Assembly: GCA_965153355.1 (NCBI GenBank)
Contig: OZ231126.1
Coordinates: forward strand, 46,562,001-46,626,000
Length of the DNA stretch: 64,000 nucleotides
Direction: 5' to 3'
Origin: Flaccisagitta enflata
Lineage: Eukaryota; Chaetognatha; Sagittoidea; Aphragmophora
Part shown: piece after piece, positions 8,617-20,070 of the stretch
How positions within the stretch are numbered: the first letter of the stretch is position 1
Layout: the number at the start of each line of letters is the position of its first letter
Position numbers and translations under genes: made by a program
The notes under the pieces: generated by a model
What the model saw: only the letters and a program-made list of their open reading frames with translations
Databases searched by the model: none
Told to the model about the DNA's origin: nothing

Positions 8617-11090
8617 CTACCACAACTCATCTTCCCTCTCAACTGAAGGAACTTCCGTGATTCGCGGATTGTCAATGATTCGCGCAGTTCTTCCACCACA
8701 CACAACCTCGCCAACGACCCTGATAGTAATAGACAATAATGTTTCAGAAATGACTAAATCAGCAAATCATACTGTACACCGTGCATTTCTTTGATGATAA
8801 AACAGTCGCCACGATGACCCAGCTTTTCTATGAGAACCTCAAAGCTTTAAGAAATACACCAAAATCCTCACCAAGCCGGCAATCCTTCCTCCTCACGAAT
8901 GTCTTTCACAAAAGCATCCGCGGCTTCCTTAGGTATGCAGAGGAGCAGCCCTCCACTGGTCTCGGCAGAATATCCTTGCAGCAACCCAAATGCGATGCCA
9001 CAAGTTTTGGCGACTGGAACCATTTTAGCGATGATCGGAAGATTATCAATCACAAACTCAACTTCGTTTTTCTGAACCTGATATTGATGTAGTAAATAAA
9101 GAGCACAAGCCCGAGTGAGTGAGGTTCATTCTTTAATCTATATTCGCTCTTTTGTCCCTACACAAGGACGTCCCAACTGTCATAATTACATAGTAACATT
9201 CTGGTAGGCCAAAGCAAATGACACATACCTTGGCCATATTCGCGGCGTGACCGAGAATCCCATAGCCGGTGACGTCAGTCGCGCAGTGAGCGCCATGCTT
9301 TTTCATTAAACGCGCGCCGACACGATTTAACCTCGACATAGACGCGGCGGCACGTTGGAAGGCCTTGACGCAATCTTGAGGAGTAATTATGTTGGAAATA
9401 CGATCCCACCATTCGTTCTTTTGATCCATCCATTGGTGGGCGTTGACGGCTATTTGTGTACCCAGTGGCTTAGTGAGAATAAGGACATCTCCGACGCAAG
9501 CGCCATCGGGAGAGATGAATCTGAAAATTTAAAAAGATGGACTATCCACTAAATGAAGAATCAGAATCAAATTAGTCAATTTCCTAACATGAACAGTGGT
9601 TTTACAATTCAACGTGAACAAGGACAGGTTTCACATACATTTACGTATTAGTGAAAACAGAAAAAGTCAGTACTTTCTAGTGGAACAGCCAAATCTCTGT
9701 TCAATGACAAAAAAGAAAGAGAGAAAGTTTTAATGTTTTTAGGGAGACAGATTCTGGGAAAGAGATCAAACGGAAGAACAATGGAAAAGGAGAAGAGAGG
9801 TGAACTCTTTGCCCCCTCCCTCTCGGAATCCACCCACATCACGACTGGTATTTCTTCAGTCATTGAACAAAGATTTGGCTGCACAAACAGAAAGTTATGA
9901 CTTTATTGACCAACAATGTATGTGAAACCTCACTTTGATGTTTTTCTTCATCTAATTAGAATCAACATACATTAGAATCGACATACATTAGAATCGACAT
10001 ACATTTTAATGTACATTTTAATCATGTTGCCACAAAATGCCCAACTATGTCATTGCTTTTGACTAGGATAGCAAACGCTCTTGCGCAGCTCTTATGTGGC
10101 TGCGATAATGTGGAGAGGGGTAGGAGGAGAAGAGGATGATACAAAAACAGTAACTGAAAACATGACTACCGCTGTAAAACCTGGCATTCACAGCACATTT
10201 ACTTCTCATACACAGTAACTTACTCATCGTTAGAGCACACGCTGCTCGCAACGCCTCCGATCATCATCCAAGGATTGGGAGCAATTTGGCCACCCCTGAC
10301 CATGGCGCCTCCTTCCTTGGCGCAATCTCTAAATCCCTCCAGCATTTTGCCAATAACGACGTCCCGCTCTTCGTCGCTCAAGCGCGTGGGAATGCCGCAT
10401 ATGAGTTCCACGTTATCGCAGTCAGTCACGCCCATGGCGTAGAGGTCTGACAGGACGTTGGCGCAAGCGATTCTTCCTTGCATATATGGATCCTCGACCA
10501 AGGGATAGAAAAAGTCGGTCGTTTGGATAAGCGAAAGATTTCCGTGTCGTAGAGGAAGGATGCAACAATCGACGCCGATGCCGATGCGTTTTCTTTCTGG
10601 CTGATCCTGCCCGGGTACCTGAGGTGAAGTTTCGTCGATAATTTTCGTGCAATCGTCGCCATCGCAGACGGAAGTTTGGGCATTGGAAGATTGGTCGGGA
10701 TCAGCTGTGGAGCGATCGCCATTACCGTTATCCTCTTGAAGACCCTCGAGGAGTTTACTGCGGAGAAAAAAATATGTGACAAGGAGTCGCAATATCGTTG
10801 TTGACGGGTGGGCAGGGGCATCCAAACCCCAGCCCAGATGGTCCGACGGGTGGACGGATGGATGGACTCAGCCTCTTATAGAGTCGCGTGTCCGCAACTA
10901 AAAATATTTTATTTTCATGAGCGAACCTCAAACCGTCTTGTGGTTTTTAAGTAACGGGTGAAAATGACAAAACTCACAAGAGCAACTCCTGAGGGACCTT
11001 GCAGCCTCATCCTTTTAAGTCGGCAAGCTTTGTAAGACGAAATTCCGGATCCAAGCCGTGGGCCGACGGCGAGAAGGTACCTTGTTCCAT
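8617..11090 (-). CDS. SEPHS2: selenophosphate synthetase 2 with in-frame UGA (selenocysteine) at the active site
   Basis: Five exons: 11090-10978, 10757-10224, 9520-9229, 9071-8872, 8719-8617, all GT-AG with matching phases, total 414 codons including the TAG stop. The enzyme makes selenophosphate from selenide and ATP for selenocysteine synthesis. Codon 28 (11009-11007) is UGA inside the catalytic motif KG-UGA-GCK, exactly where SPS2 enzymes carry selenocysteine. The UGA is followed in frame by four exons of conserved synthetase sequence, so it must be decoded rather than terminate. [14 protein letters not shown] and GYSAETSGG are SPS2-like rather than SPS1-like variants. Residues about 50-85 form a variable acidic linker, as in SEPHS2. 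I could not find a convincing SECIS element by eye. If none exists, readthrough as in insect SPS1-UGA genes is the alternative. The ATG lies only 256 bp from the SNRPG stop. Confidence 0.93.
9530..10060. other. SEPHS2 intron sequence, no gene
   Basis: Part of SEPHS2 intron 2 (10223-9521). It contains only a short CGACATACATTAGAAT tandem near 9960-10015 and plain AT-rich sequence. Confidence 0.5.
10800..10905 (-). mobile_element. Helentron-like element in SEPHS2 intron 1
   Basis: The minus strand reads TTTTTAGTTGCGGACACGCG then ACTCTATAAGAGGCTGAGTC and a (CCATCCGTCC)-type tract, ending near CCCCTGCCCACCCGTC. The 5' hairpin and the CCCCTGCCCACCCGTC body word match the copy at 54538. The 3' hairpin with TTGTTT is not recognisable, so the left boundary is approximate. 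Confidence 0.65.
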
Positions 11091-11345
11091 CTTTTTAGAG
11101 TCAATTTACCAGCAAGCTAAAGTCCCTGCAATTCGCAGAATTCAGGAATTGAATAACATGTAAACAGATTACTAAATCAAGCGAACAGTTCAGTAAGCGA
11201 CAAAAATCAGCTGATTGAGACTGGTTGATCGTCAACGCATTTTCAGACGAATCAAGGAGAAAAAGAACGTTAAAAATTATCTTTGGAAGACGCATTTGAT
11301 CAGCATCATGGTGACAAAATGTTCAGTCAGTAGCAAAACGACGTA

Positions 11346-12090
11346 TCATATTCTATCCAAAACTTCCATCGTGACGACGGAGTTCCCTCGAACGACGACT
11401 GTACCGAGTGTGGCTTTGACCCCCTGTAACGACACCTCCGAAGCACTGTCGACAACCTGGAAAGGGGTGGGGGCGAAGGGAACAGGGGGTTGTTTGATAT
11501 CATAAGACTATATTAGAGTCGACATTCATCGCATACACTTTTTCTTATAAGAACCTAGTTAATAAGAGCAAGGCTTGAAATTTCTCCAAAATTACAGGGG
11601 TGTATATAGTTGAGCGGCTTTTGATTTTATTCCCCCCTGCCTTTGATTTTCTTCCCCACGACACGTCGCGTTACAAAATCTTTGATTTTCTTCCCCATAA
11701 AGCTATAAAACAGTTTATTTTAGGTTTAAATAGTGTTAAATTGTGTTGTAGTAATTGTATTTTACCTTTTGGTATTACCAAAAGTGTTAGATCTTCAAAA
11801 AATTTCTCTTTTCTTTTTTTCAAACTTTTGATTTTCTTCCCCATCTCCAAACCCTTTGATTTTATTCCCCCCCCCCCGGGGGGGAATACTCAACTTTGTA
11901 ATATTACCAGCGTTACAGATGATATTTCCGTAACACTTCAGACAAAATACACAAGCAATCTTACCAGATTCATGAATGGATCAAAGCCTCGCAAGAGACC
12001 CTTGACTTTGCGCGTGCGACCGACTTGAATGAGAACTTTCTTGTCAAGAAGCTTTTTCAAGTCGGGGTAGTTGTTCATTCGCCCAGACAT
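11346..12090 (-). CDS. SNRPG: small nuclear ribonucleoprotein G (Sm protein G)
   Basis: Two exons: 12090-11965 (42 codons) and 11456-11346 (36 codons plus TGA), giving 78 residues, close to the usual 76-77. The Sm1 motif is in exon 1, ending in the family signature [11 protein letters not shown]. The Sm2 motif VVVRGNSVV is near the C-terminus. SmG is one of seven subunits of the Sm ring that assembles on U1, U2, U4 and U5 snRNAs in the spliceosome. The donor CTG|GTAAGA and acceptor CTTTCCAG|GTTG are clear and in phase 0. The intron contains a foldback transposon (11601-11900). No AATAAA or common variant occurs between this stop and the SEPHS2 ATG 256 bp downstream. Confidence 0.95.
11601..11900. 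mobile_element. MITE with TGTATATAGTTGAG ends, copy 1 (in SNRPG intron)
   Basis: Left end TGTATATAGTTGAG, right end CTCAACTTTGTA (diverged inverse). The body repeats the phrase TTTGATTTTATTCCCCCC / TTTGATTTTCTTCCCC four times and has a C/G homopolymer palindrome near the right end (11868-11884). An inverted-orientation copy lies at 45443-45714. Non-coding. Confidence 0.75.
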
Positions 12091-12969
12091 TGTGTGTGAC
12101 AGATTAATCAGAGTTTGAGTATCTTTTTATTCGTCGTTATTGATCAGGGTTAAGATCAGCTGATTGGACTCGTGACTGGAAACAAGATCAATTTCAATAA
12201 AGCAATTGAAAGACTCATAATCGGGAATTGTCGATGAGATTGCCAACAAATATGTCAGAAGAAGAAAAACAGCTTGGGCGGTACGAACTTCAGTGGAATT
12301 AGGAATACAAAGGCAAATCTGCGTAGATTTCAACATGTAACTAGTAATACCGAAAGGAATACAACAAGGAACAAACAAAAACGCGCTCCGAGCGGTGATG
12401 ACCAAACATACACGTCTATGAAAAATACTGATATCCCCCCCCGTTTATCAATTACACAATACACACATTATACATCCCTATGCACAAAGTGATATTTAAC
12501 TTTCTTACAATTTACTTAAGTATTTCTTAAATTCTTGAGACCAGTCATTGCAGAATATAACCCAGCCAAATCAAACCGATAACAATCGATGATTGCAATC
12601 CAAATAAAACACAGCTTTCTTTCCCGAGGTGCGATACGTTACATTCATGAAATCACATCGTTAAAGAGTCAAGCGACCAGCGTCAAGTTAAGTATTTTCA
12701 CCAACTCTAACAATTCATATCGCCACTTCGTCAAATCTATAGGTGAATAAGACGCAAATCTCGCGACAAAGAAGCGCAATGTCCGCAATAATGAAGCCTA
12801 CACAGTGCGAAGCACGGTACTGTAGAAAAAATAATAAAAACATCAGATAAGACAGAATGTAGACACACCTCATCCGGCGAGGCGTCTGAAAAATCCGCTA
12901 ACTTACTAACTGCACATTGAACTGGAGAACCAAGCTTTTAAATTGTCTGCCCACGGGTCGAGGGGCAAA
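12091..12969. other. spacer between SNRPG and UXS1
   Basis: It must contain the SNRPG promoter and the UXS1 3' UTR. A 92-codon minus frame at 12405-12127 has no recognisable domain and no codon bias like its neighbours; I did not accept it as a gene. Confidence 0.5.
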
Positions 12970-14533
12970 TCAACTGGCGCCTAGTTGCGGCTTTTCATAC
13001 GTTTCCAATGTCGTTCTTTTCAATTCCTCACGGAAAAAGGCGATGGTTCTGTTGAGACCTTCCCTCATGGAGATTTTTGGTTCCCAACCGAGAGTCTTTT
13101 TGGCCCTGTCGATGTCGGGTCGTCGTCGTCGGGGATCGTCCTCCGGCATGGGATCGTGCTTCACTTCCGAATTTCCCCCAACCAACTTTTTGATGATTTT
13201 GGCAAAGTCCAAAATGGTGTGCTCTTCGGGATTACCCAAATTCACCGGTTGAGAGTAATTCGAGTTCATCAAAGCGATTAGCCCGTCGACCAAGTCCGAC
13301 ACGTATTGAAAGCTCCTAGTTTGAGAGCCACTACCGTAAACAGTGATGGGTTTGTTTTGAAGCGCTTGTATGATGAAGTTGGATACGACGCGACCGTCGT
13401 TCAGGTGCATGCGCGGTCCGAACGTGTTAAAGATACGCGCCACACGTACTTGCACTTGTTCCTGTTTCTGGTAAGCGTAGCACATTGTCTCGGCCACGCG
13501 TTTTCCTTCGTCGTAGCACGCGCGCGGTCCGATGGGATTGACGTGGCCCCAATAGGTCTCCTTTTGCGGATGTTGGTCGGGATCACCATACACCTCGGAA
13601 GTAGAGGCGAGTAAAAGTCGAGCGTTGACGCGTTTCGCCAGTCCCAGCATATTGATGGTGCCGACGGTATTCGTTTTGATTGTCTTAATGGGATTGTACA
13701 TGTAATTCGGCGGAGACGCCGGTGACGCCAAATGGTAAATTTGGTCCACTTCAATATAAATGGAATTCACCACGTCGTGATTGATCAACTCGAAATTGGG
13801 GTGGCCGATCCAGTGCTCTACGTTTCGCTTACGTCCGGTGAAAAAGTTGTCCACGACTACCACCTTAGAATTAAGATAAAGGAGGCAAAGGAAATTGGTA
13901 GAGGAAAATAGAAAATCCAAAATTCGCAATCAGGCGGTCTTCAGTACGCGATCAGTGGGTCAATAAGGGTCAAGGCTAGATCAACATTAAGCAAATAAGT
14001 TCCAAAATCTTGTCCATGATCCAATTGTTCTACACACTTTAACCCAATCCTGGCCTTATCGCCCTGCCACTAACACTACAGTTAGATGTTAGATAAAGTT
14101 AGACGCTTTGCCAGGAAAAATCCGCTGCAACAGTGCATAGATTTACCTCGTGACCTTCCGCCATCAGTTTATCGGTCAAGTGACTTCCAACAAAGCCCGC
14201 GCCTCCCGTGATCAGGATTCGCTTTCGATCTTTAACGTTACGAAATTGGACCGTGGGATAGCTTTTCCTGGAAGCCTCTAATTCCACGATTCTTTTCTCC
14301 ATTCGTTCGATGTGCTCGGTGAGCTGCTCGATTTGCGATTGTTGCCGCCATTTATTGGCCTCACTCTTCCGCACTTCCTTCGGCGAGGGATGAGTATTCG
14401 AGACGTCGTCAAGTTCGCTCGATGTCAACTTCAAAATCATGCAAAACGTCAGTAATGCGATGGCAGAAATCATCATCAGCGTCATCTTTCTCAAACGGAG
14501 GGCGGACAAGGATCTCAAATCCCAAGGGCGCAT
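12970..14533 (-). CDS. UXS1: UDP-glucuronic acid decarboxylase 1 (UDP-xylose synthase)
   Basis: Two exons: 14533-14147 (129 codons) and 13863-12970 (297 codons plus TGA), phase 0, 426 residues, the size of animal UXS1. It converts UDP-glucuronate to UDP-xylose in the Golgi/ER lumen for proteoglycan linkers. The layout is a short cytosolic N-terminus, a signal anchor about residues 18-35, a coiled-coil stem about 54-90, then a short-chain dehydrogenase/reductase catalytic domain. The NAD-binding GGAGFVGS sits at 110-117, the Ser/Thr of LASTSEVYG near 216, and the catalytic Tyr246-x3-Lys250 in YDEGK. The first ATG in frame is at 14533; the codon upstream at 14548 is TTG, not ATG. The intron lies right after GHE, inside the first Rossmann strand. 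One intron contrasts with the many of vertebrate UXS1. Confidence 0.96.
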
Positions 14534-15552
14534 AATAGCCGCTGTCAATTCTTCATGCGTGTCCCATTTGAATTGTTCGCGAACCGCACATCTCCTTTAA
14601 AACACGTGTCGAACGTGTTGTTACATCTGAATTGCAGTAGGATAATGTATCATTGAGGTAAAACATACTTCGTGATCAATACAAAAATACGTTGTTCTAC
14701 TACGATATTCGCCCGAACAAGATCATGCCAATTGGCTTCCTAATTTTCTTAATCGCGATGGAAAAAAATCCATCGATGCTCATTATTATCAAGTGCCTTC
14801 CTAATAAAACTCTGATAGATCTTTATAAAACGCGCGCAGAAACAACGATAAGTGCCTTTCCTCCACGACAGCGCGCCAACCACTGACTTATGCACGAGTT
14901 CATCAGTCAGATCTCATGGTAAGCGACACAATCGTAAAGGATTCTTTCGGGGGTGAAGCTGGCCCATGACCCCAAAGGCAATTGCGTAGACAGATGGGAC
15001 AGAGAAACAAAGAAAGCGGTGCTGAAGTCCTAAATCTAATCAAAGTGGAATGAGAGACCATGGTGACCATTCAACAGGTTCTTTTTTTTTCAAAATACTG
15101 CAGAAGTAAAAAAAACGCAAAGAAATCGCGATGACTGTTCACCATTTAAAAGGATTATCCTCCAAGCGCCAAAGTGATTAAGCTAGTCATAATAGATAAG
15201 AATGGGCCTGCTCGCGTCTCGCCGAGAGCCGAGACATTCAGAACTATGTATACAAGTGGATCTCGAGAAAAAGAGGAACAGTAACTACACATTTTTTTCC
15301 GTATTAACCATCACAATGTGACGAGACAAGTGAAGAAGTCTCTCCAGGGAAGCGTATGTGTACCACAAAAGTAATCACAGTTCCTTTTGTAAATCAAATA
15401 TAAATACGGTCAAATCCTATGGGTCCCCTACATTACATCGTTCTGTTCAATCAACGCAAAGTCAAAGAGAGAGAGATGGGCGTATGGACGAAACCATGGG
15501 TTACGTAATATCGTCTCATTCCATCGACCGTCCATCTCTCGTTCTTCTTAAT
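14534..15552. other. spacer between UXS1 and UBE2L3
   Basis: About 1 kb with no exon, RNA gene or repeat that I can recognise. It should hold the UXS1 promoter and the UBE2L3 3' UTR. Confidence 0.5.
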
Positions 15553-16020
15553 TTAGGCGTCGGAGGGTCGTTTTTCCGCGTGCTTCTTCGTAAATTCTTC
15601 GGCAGATTTGAGAAACTTTTTCTTGTCGCGCGTGAATTCTTCGGCGAGATCGGATCGAAGTGGATGATCGGGCTCTGGGTCATTGACCAGGGCCACGAGG
15701 CTTTGGATAACCTGATCGGTCTTAGTCGCCGGCTTCCAGTTCTCCGTCGAAATAATCGGCAGGCAGACTTGGCCCTTTTCATCGACGTTTGGATGGTAGA
15801 TCTTTGTTTTGAACGTAATTTTTGGCGGTTTGAAGGGGTACTCGGCCGGAAATATGATTTCGATTCGAAATGCTCCCTTGTTGTACGGCGCGTTGTCCGG
15901 AACGATAAGGCCTTGCCAACAGAGAATGTTTGACTCGTCCACGACAATATCACGGAATGACTTGAGCGCCGAACCGCGAATGTCCTGCAATTCTTTCGCC
16001 AAGCGCCGGGTGGCCGCCAT
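15553..16020 (-). CDS. UBE2L3: ubiquitin-conjugating enzyme E2 L3 (UbcH7)
   Basis: Single exon of 155 codons plus stop, ATG at 16020. It is nearly collinear with the 154-residue vertebrate enzyme. The UBC fold shows YPFKPP (Phe63, the contact for RING/HECT E3 ligases), HPN at 76-78 and the catalytic Cys86 in GQVCLP. This E2 transfers ubiquitin by thiol exchange to HECT and RING-between-RING ligases such as parkin and HHARI, and has little intrinsic reactivity toward lysine. The C-terminus KRPSDA extends the usual KRPVD-type end slightly. No intron interrupts the coding region. Confidence 0.96.
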   Translation of the reverse strand: MAATRRLAKELQDIRGSALKSFRDIVVDESNILCWQGLIVPDNAPYNKGAFRIEIIFPAEYPFKPPKITFKTKIYHPNVDEKGQVCLPIISTENWKPATKTDQVIQSLVALVNDPEPDHPLRSDLAEEFTRDKKKFLKSAEEFTKKHAEKRPSDA

Positions 16021-16950
16021 GCTTATCGTCGAGAAATTATCAAGTTAATAGTTTTTAATTTTTTCGCAAGTCTTTCAGACAGATTATTCAAGGAGACCCA
16101 CTGCGCTTCTGGTTATAACGAGAGCTAGTACGGCAGCGATACCGATAATTACGTGATCTCTACAAAATCTGTTATTCAAAAAAGGAACAACCAATGGAAA
16201 AAGGAGTAATCCAGAGGCGGTTTGCCAATAATTTGTAAAACAGGAAGAGTATGGCGGTTACGGCAAAAATCCTCAAAAGCGTCCTGAATAGGAATCTTAC
16301 AATTCCGTGGGGGTAAATTGGTTTACTGCAGTGATCACATAAATACTGACGCCAAGATCCAGAACTGTGCAAAGTCTATTTAGACTAGAGAACAGTCAGT
16401 GATGGCTTTTAATAATAGGAAGAAGCATGATTCGAAAGAGTATCAAATTAAGAAGCAAATCGAAAAAGCGGCATCATTGCGTGGCATAAAATGACTAAAG
16501 ATGCGCTAAGAATTGTAAAGAATATTATATGTATATGATTAGGTCCTACTACATAACGCTGTCCATGAACAACCGGCGCTTTAAAGAGAGTACAAATCCC
16601 TCCAAAAAGCTCACTTCTTCCATGAATGTCTAAATTGTCTATCTAATAGTTGGTGACTAGGTTCATTGCCAAAATACGATACAATAAATAACTAATTTCA
16701 TCGCTCGCGTCGATACAGTAGCTGCTGTTTTGACTAACACTCCCGGAACAGTTAACAGTATGAAAAAATGGATAAAATCAAGATCTTTACGAAAAAAACT
16801 TTCCCCTAAAACTCGCACGCATATCTTTTCATTGGGAGCCAGAAAAAAATACTAGATCTTGTTATCAACCACTCAGTCTTGATACAAACAGGTTTTTTTT
16901 TCAATCAAAATTAAATCACCATGCTTGGCTGAGGATCTTAAGAACTACGG
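16021..16950. other. upstream of UBE2L3, no gene recognised
   Basis: AT-rich sequence with no long frame and no repeat that I can assign. The UBE2L3 promoter and any non-coding first exon would be here. Confidence 0.45.
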
Positions 16951-16954
16951 TGTA

Positions 16955-17137
16955 CAGTTGAACCCCGCTCAGACAGACCCGCTACCAACAGAATTCCGCT
17001 TATAACACACTTATAACACATATTATAATCCCTTCAAATTTATTTCTTTTACTTCCTTTGTTGGTAATAACTGAAGTCCACCTATAAAAGAAAAGAAATG
17101 TTGGTCCCCTGAAATCCAATAGAGCGGGGTTTAACTG
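16955..17137. mobile_element. pogo/Tigger-type MITE with TA target duplication
   Basis: 183 bp, from CAGTTGAACCCCGCT to its inverse AGCGGGGTTTAACTG (14 of 15 match), flanked on both sides by TA. The terminus CAGT-GAACCCCGCT is characteristic of pogo/Tigger-related MITEs. Non-coding. Confidence 0.8.
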
Positions 17138-17195
17138 TATTATCAAATCAAGATTGCATGTACTTTATCCAACCCACGCCACCTTTCTTTCTGCT

Positions 17196-17375
17196 GTTTT
17201 TAGTCGCATGCACCCGACTATACAACCCGCTTTGTCCGTCCGTCCGTCCGTCTGTCTGTCACACTTGACTTTTTTTTAATTTCAGTCATTTTTAATCATT
17301 TTTAGTCATTCTAAGCTATTCAAAGTCATTTTAACTCATAAGAAGTTATGTCAAGTCAGCCTAGCAGGCGACTCA
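17196..17375 (+). mobile_element. Helentron-like element (5' part)
   Basis: TTTTTAGTCGCATGCACCCG then ACTATACAACCCGCTTTGTC and (CCGT)4(CTGT)n, followed by AGTCATTTTTAATC-type short words. The 3' hairpin is not clear. Confidence 0.6.
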
Positions 17376-18114
17376 TACTCACTACGCAAATATCAAGGTT
17401 ATACAGTAGCTTTCGAATTGTCCCATCCCTAGCTACCCCTAAAAGCTGAATATAGGTTCATTAGGTTGCAATTGCTCATGATTTAAATACCTACCTATTA
17501 CGAATTCAATTTATCCCGATTGCCCACGTAGAAATATGCACCTAGTTTTCAATTAAAGTGTCACTACATGAAGTATGAAGTACCTGATCAGTGATCTGGG
17601 CGTTGGTAAATGCTGAGTGCAGGTGATACTTAAGTTTGTATAATAAATACGCAGGTTGCCATAATTGTCAGTACGCAAATCTGTTTACCGTGGGACAAAA
17701 TATAAATGACACCATCGATCAAACTTGTGAGTATTCTGCATTTTGAGCATACGCTTGGACCTGTGTAATACTGACCACACCTAAAATACTGACTTCAAGT
17801 CTAGTAGCGGCTACCTGTGGGAAAACCATCTAATATGGTACATTTATGCAATAAACTAGAGTATATCATTTTTTGAAATTTGACCCTAATCCCCGACCTC
17901 CCTAATCAGTGCGCTTTCCTAAAGACAATTCTTACTAATCATATCAGCTCCCAAAATAATAACGAAAGCCGAGGGCCGACGCGTCAGTCACATCATGACA
18001 TGCAGGAGAGATCCAACCAATACTGTCATAAAACGCCCTTACAATAGTGGACATGTTTAAAGACAATGAGAATTCAAAAGCTTTAGCCAACAGTTCAACA
18101 GAAATTGAGGAATA

Positions 18115-18431
18115 CCGTATTTCTTGCATTTATCGCCCCCCCTCAAATTAGCGCCCCCCCCTTTTGATGAGAGAATGACTTAATGACAAATTATCTTTTA
18201 ATGGGAAAAATCTTTTTGATTTTTTTGCAAAAACCACATGAATAGAGCCTGTAATACAGCAGAACTCAATTTTTTAGTATTCTACTGCACTGAAATATAA
18301 TAGATTTGTCAAAAAAAGTTAATTTAATGTAAAATCATGTACATATAGGTTACTAGGGGGGCGCTCAATATAGGTTAGAAATGGCATTTTAATTTGGAAA
18401 GCGCCCGGGGCGCTAATTACAAGAAATACGG
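18115..18431. mobile_element. MITE with CCGTATTTCTTG ends and TA duplication
   Basis: 317 bp bounded by CCGTATTTCTTG and CAAGAAATACGG with TA on each side. Subterminal GCGCCCCCCC / GGGGGGCGC stretches add a second inverted pair. Non-coding. Confidence 0.8.
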
Positions 18432-18590
18432 TAGGCTAGTTTCAAGAAACCGCAGTCCAACTTAAATATATTAACACACTATAACATCAATCTTATACTC
18501 ATGATCAGAGGTGCAGATTCTACAAGCTGCCCCACAGCAGAAATTGGCAATCTTGGCTGCCGCACATAGATATTGCAGAGAAAACACTGA

Positions 18591-19047
18591 TTTTTTTAAT
18601 CGCGTGCTACGTGACTCTATAAGCCACTTTTTGGTTGGTCGGTCCGTTGGTCCGTAACAAAACTTTAAAAGGCTTTTTACACAAAATGAAGACATTCTAA
18701 ATGTTTTTGAATGTTTCTAAGGCATTTATAAGCCTCTATAAGCCACTTTTTGGTTGGTCAGTCGGTCTGTCCATCTGTTTGTCTGTCTGTCACAAAGTTG
18801 TTTGAAGGGTATACAGCCAATTTAAAGACATATTAAATGTTTTTGAATGTTTTTCATTCATACACCTCTATAAGCCACTTTTTTGTCCATCTGTTTGTCT
18901 GTCCATTGGTTTGTCATGCAGTTGTCTTTAAGATTTTTTGTTGCTAGTTCCGAGGTCTTTTTAAATGTTTTATTCTGTTCATCTGTCTGTCTGCCTGACT
19001 TTTCTGAAAATGCCGATGCACGCGACTTAGGTCTAATGACCTTGTTT
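18591..19047 (+). mobile_element. Helentron-like element, 5' module repeated three times
   Basis: 5' hairpin TCGCGTGCTACGTGA. The module CTCTATAAGCCACTTTTTGG + (GTCN)n occurs at about 18617, 18733 and 18866. The 3' arm GCACGCGACTTAGG is followed by the hairpin GGTCTAATGACC and TTGTTT, ending at 19047. The same termini occur in the copy at 42658. Confidence 0.8.
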
Positions 19048-19640
19048 GCATTTGACCCTCATAACTATGATAAGCCTGTATTCATTTTTTTGCCTTCTGC
19101 ATTCTTTTTCTCGTAATCAAGTTGGTATTCCACAATTTCATGTGCTTTTGATATAATTTCACCATATTTTATCCTAGTCTGATGCCCCTGCTGCACATTT
19201 CTGCCACCCTGCTGCGTAGCATTGCTACATGCAATCTGCACCACTGAAATCATGATTAACTAAATATTTTTCTTTATTTTTCTATATTCAATATTTTTTC
19301 TATAAAAAATGATATAAAAGAAAACAATAGATCTCTAATCATTCAATAAATCAATCTGTTCAGTTGGCCCGCTGTTTTCAGAAACAGCCAATACAATAAA
19401 AAAATTTATATTTATAAGTTAATCATAACTTGAAATCAAAGATGTATAATTCAGTTGTATATTTTAGTAACGCAGGGAATACCACGTGAAACATTAAATT
19501 TAGGACCTGCTGACTTGGGACTTGATCTCACCAATTCCACAAGAGAATTTTCTGTTTTTTCACCCAAAATCCGGAAATGCATGACAATGAAGCACAGTCG
19601 GTTTTTAATCAAACCTCTGATTACTCGCCATGACTGATAC

Positions 19641-19816
19641 AATAGAGTAGAGCACCGCTGGAGCGCACCCGCTATTAAGGCATGCCCGCCTATAAGGCAT
19701 ATAATGTGCGGTCTCATGAAAGATTTTGTAGTTATTTGATTACTGGCAATAAAGCAGCTTCACTTTGGGCATAATTCTGTTCAGCTCCATGGCATGCGCT
19801 TTAGTGAAGCTCAACT
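19641..19816. repeat. dispersed repeat, copy 1 (Tigger-like MITE)
   Basis: Shares AAGGCAT, GATTTTGTAGTTATTTG, ATTGGCAAT/ACTGGCAAT and GTGAAGCTCAACTGTA with 20400-20565. The end AGTGAAGCTCAACTG is the inverse of a pogo/Tigger-type terminus. Confidence 0.6.
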
Positions 19817-20070
19817 GTACATCTAACACAGCCATAATTCTCAACTGACAATTTCTTGGAACTATCTTGAAGTTTTAAATTTAGTACATTGCTTCAAATT
19901 CTTGGTATCAAAATGTCCTGGAATTCGAAGTTTGGTTATTGTGACAATTTAATGTGTTAAATTAACTGTTTTAAATGAGCTGAAATTTTAGAAAATCATT
20001 ATTTCTTTCAGTAGTTTTATAAATTAAAGGTAATTTGATAAAAATTGTAGCAAATCATCTGGTATTATAC

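Noticed and set aside
12127-12405. 92-codon hydrophobic frame between SNRPG and UXS1
   Set aside because: No recognisable domain; it occupies the SNRPG upstream region and looks like chance AT-rich sequence.
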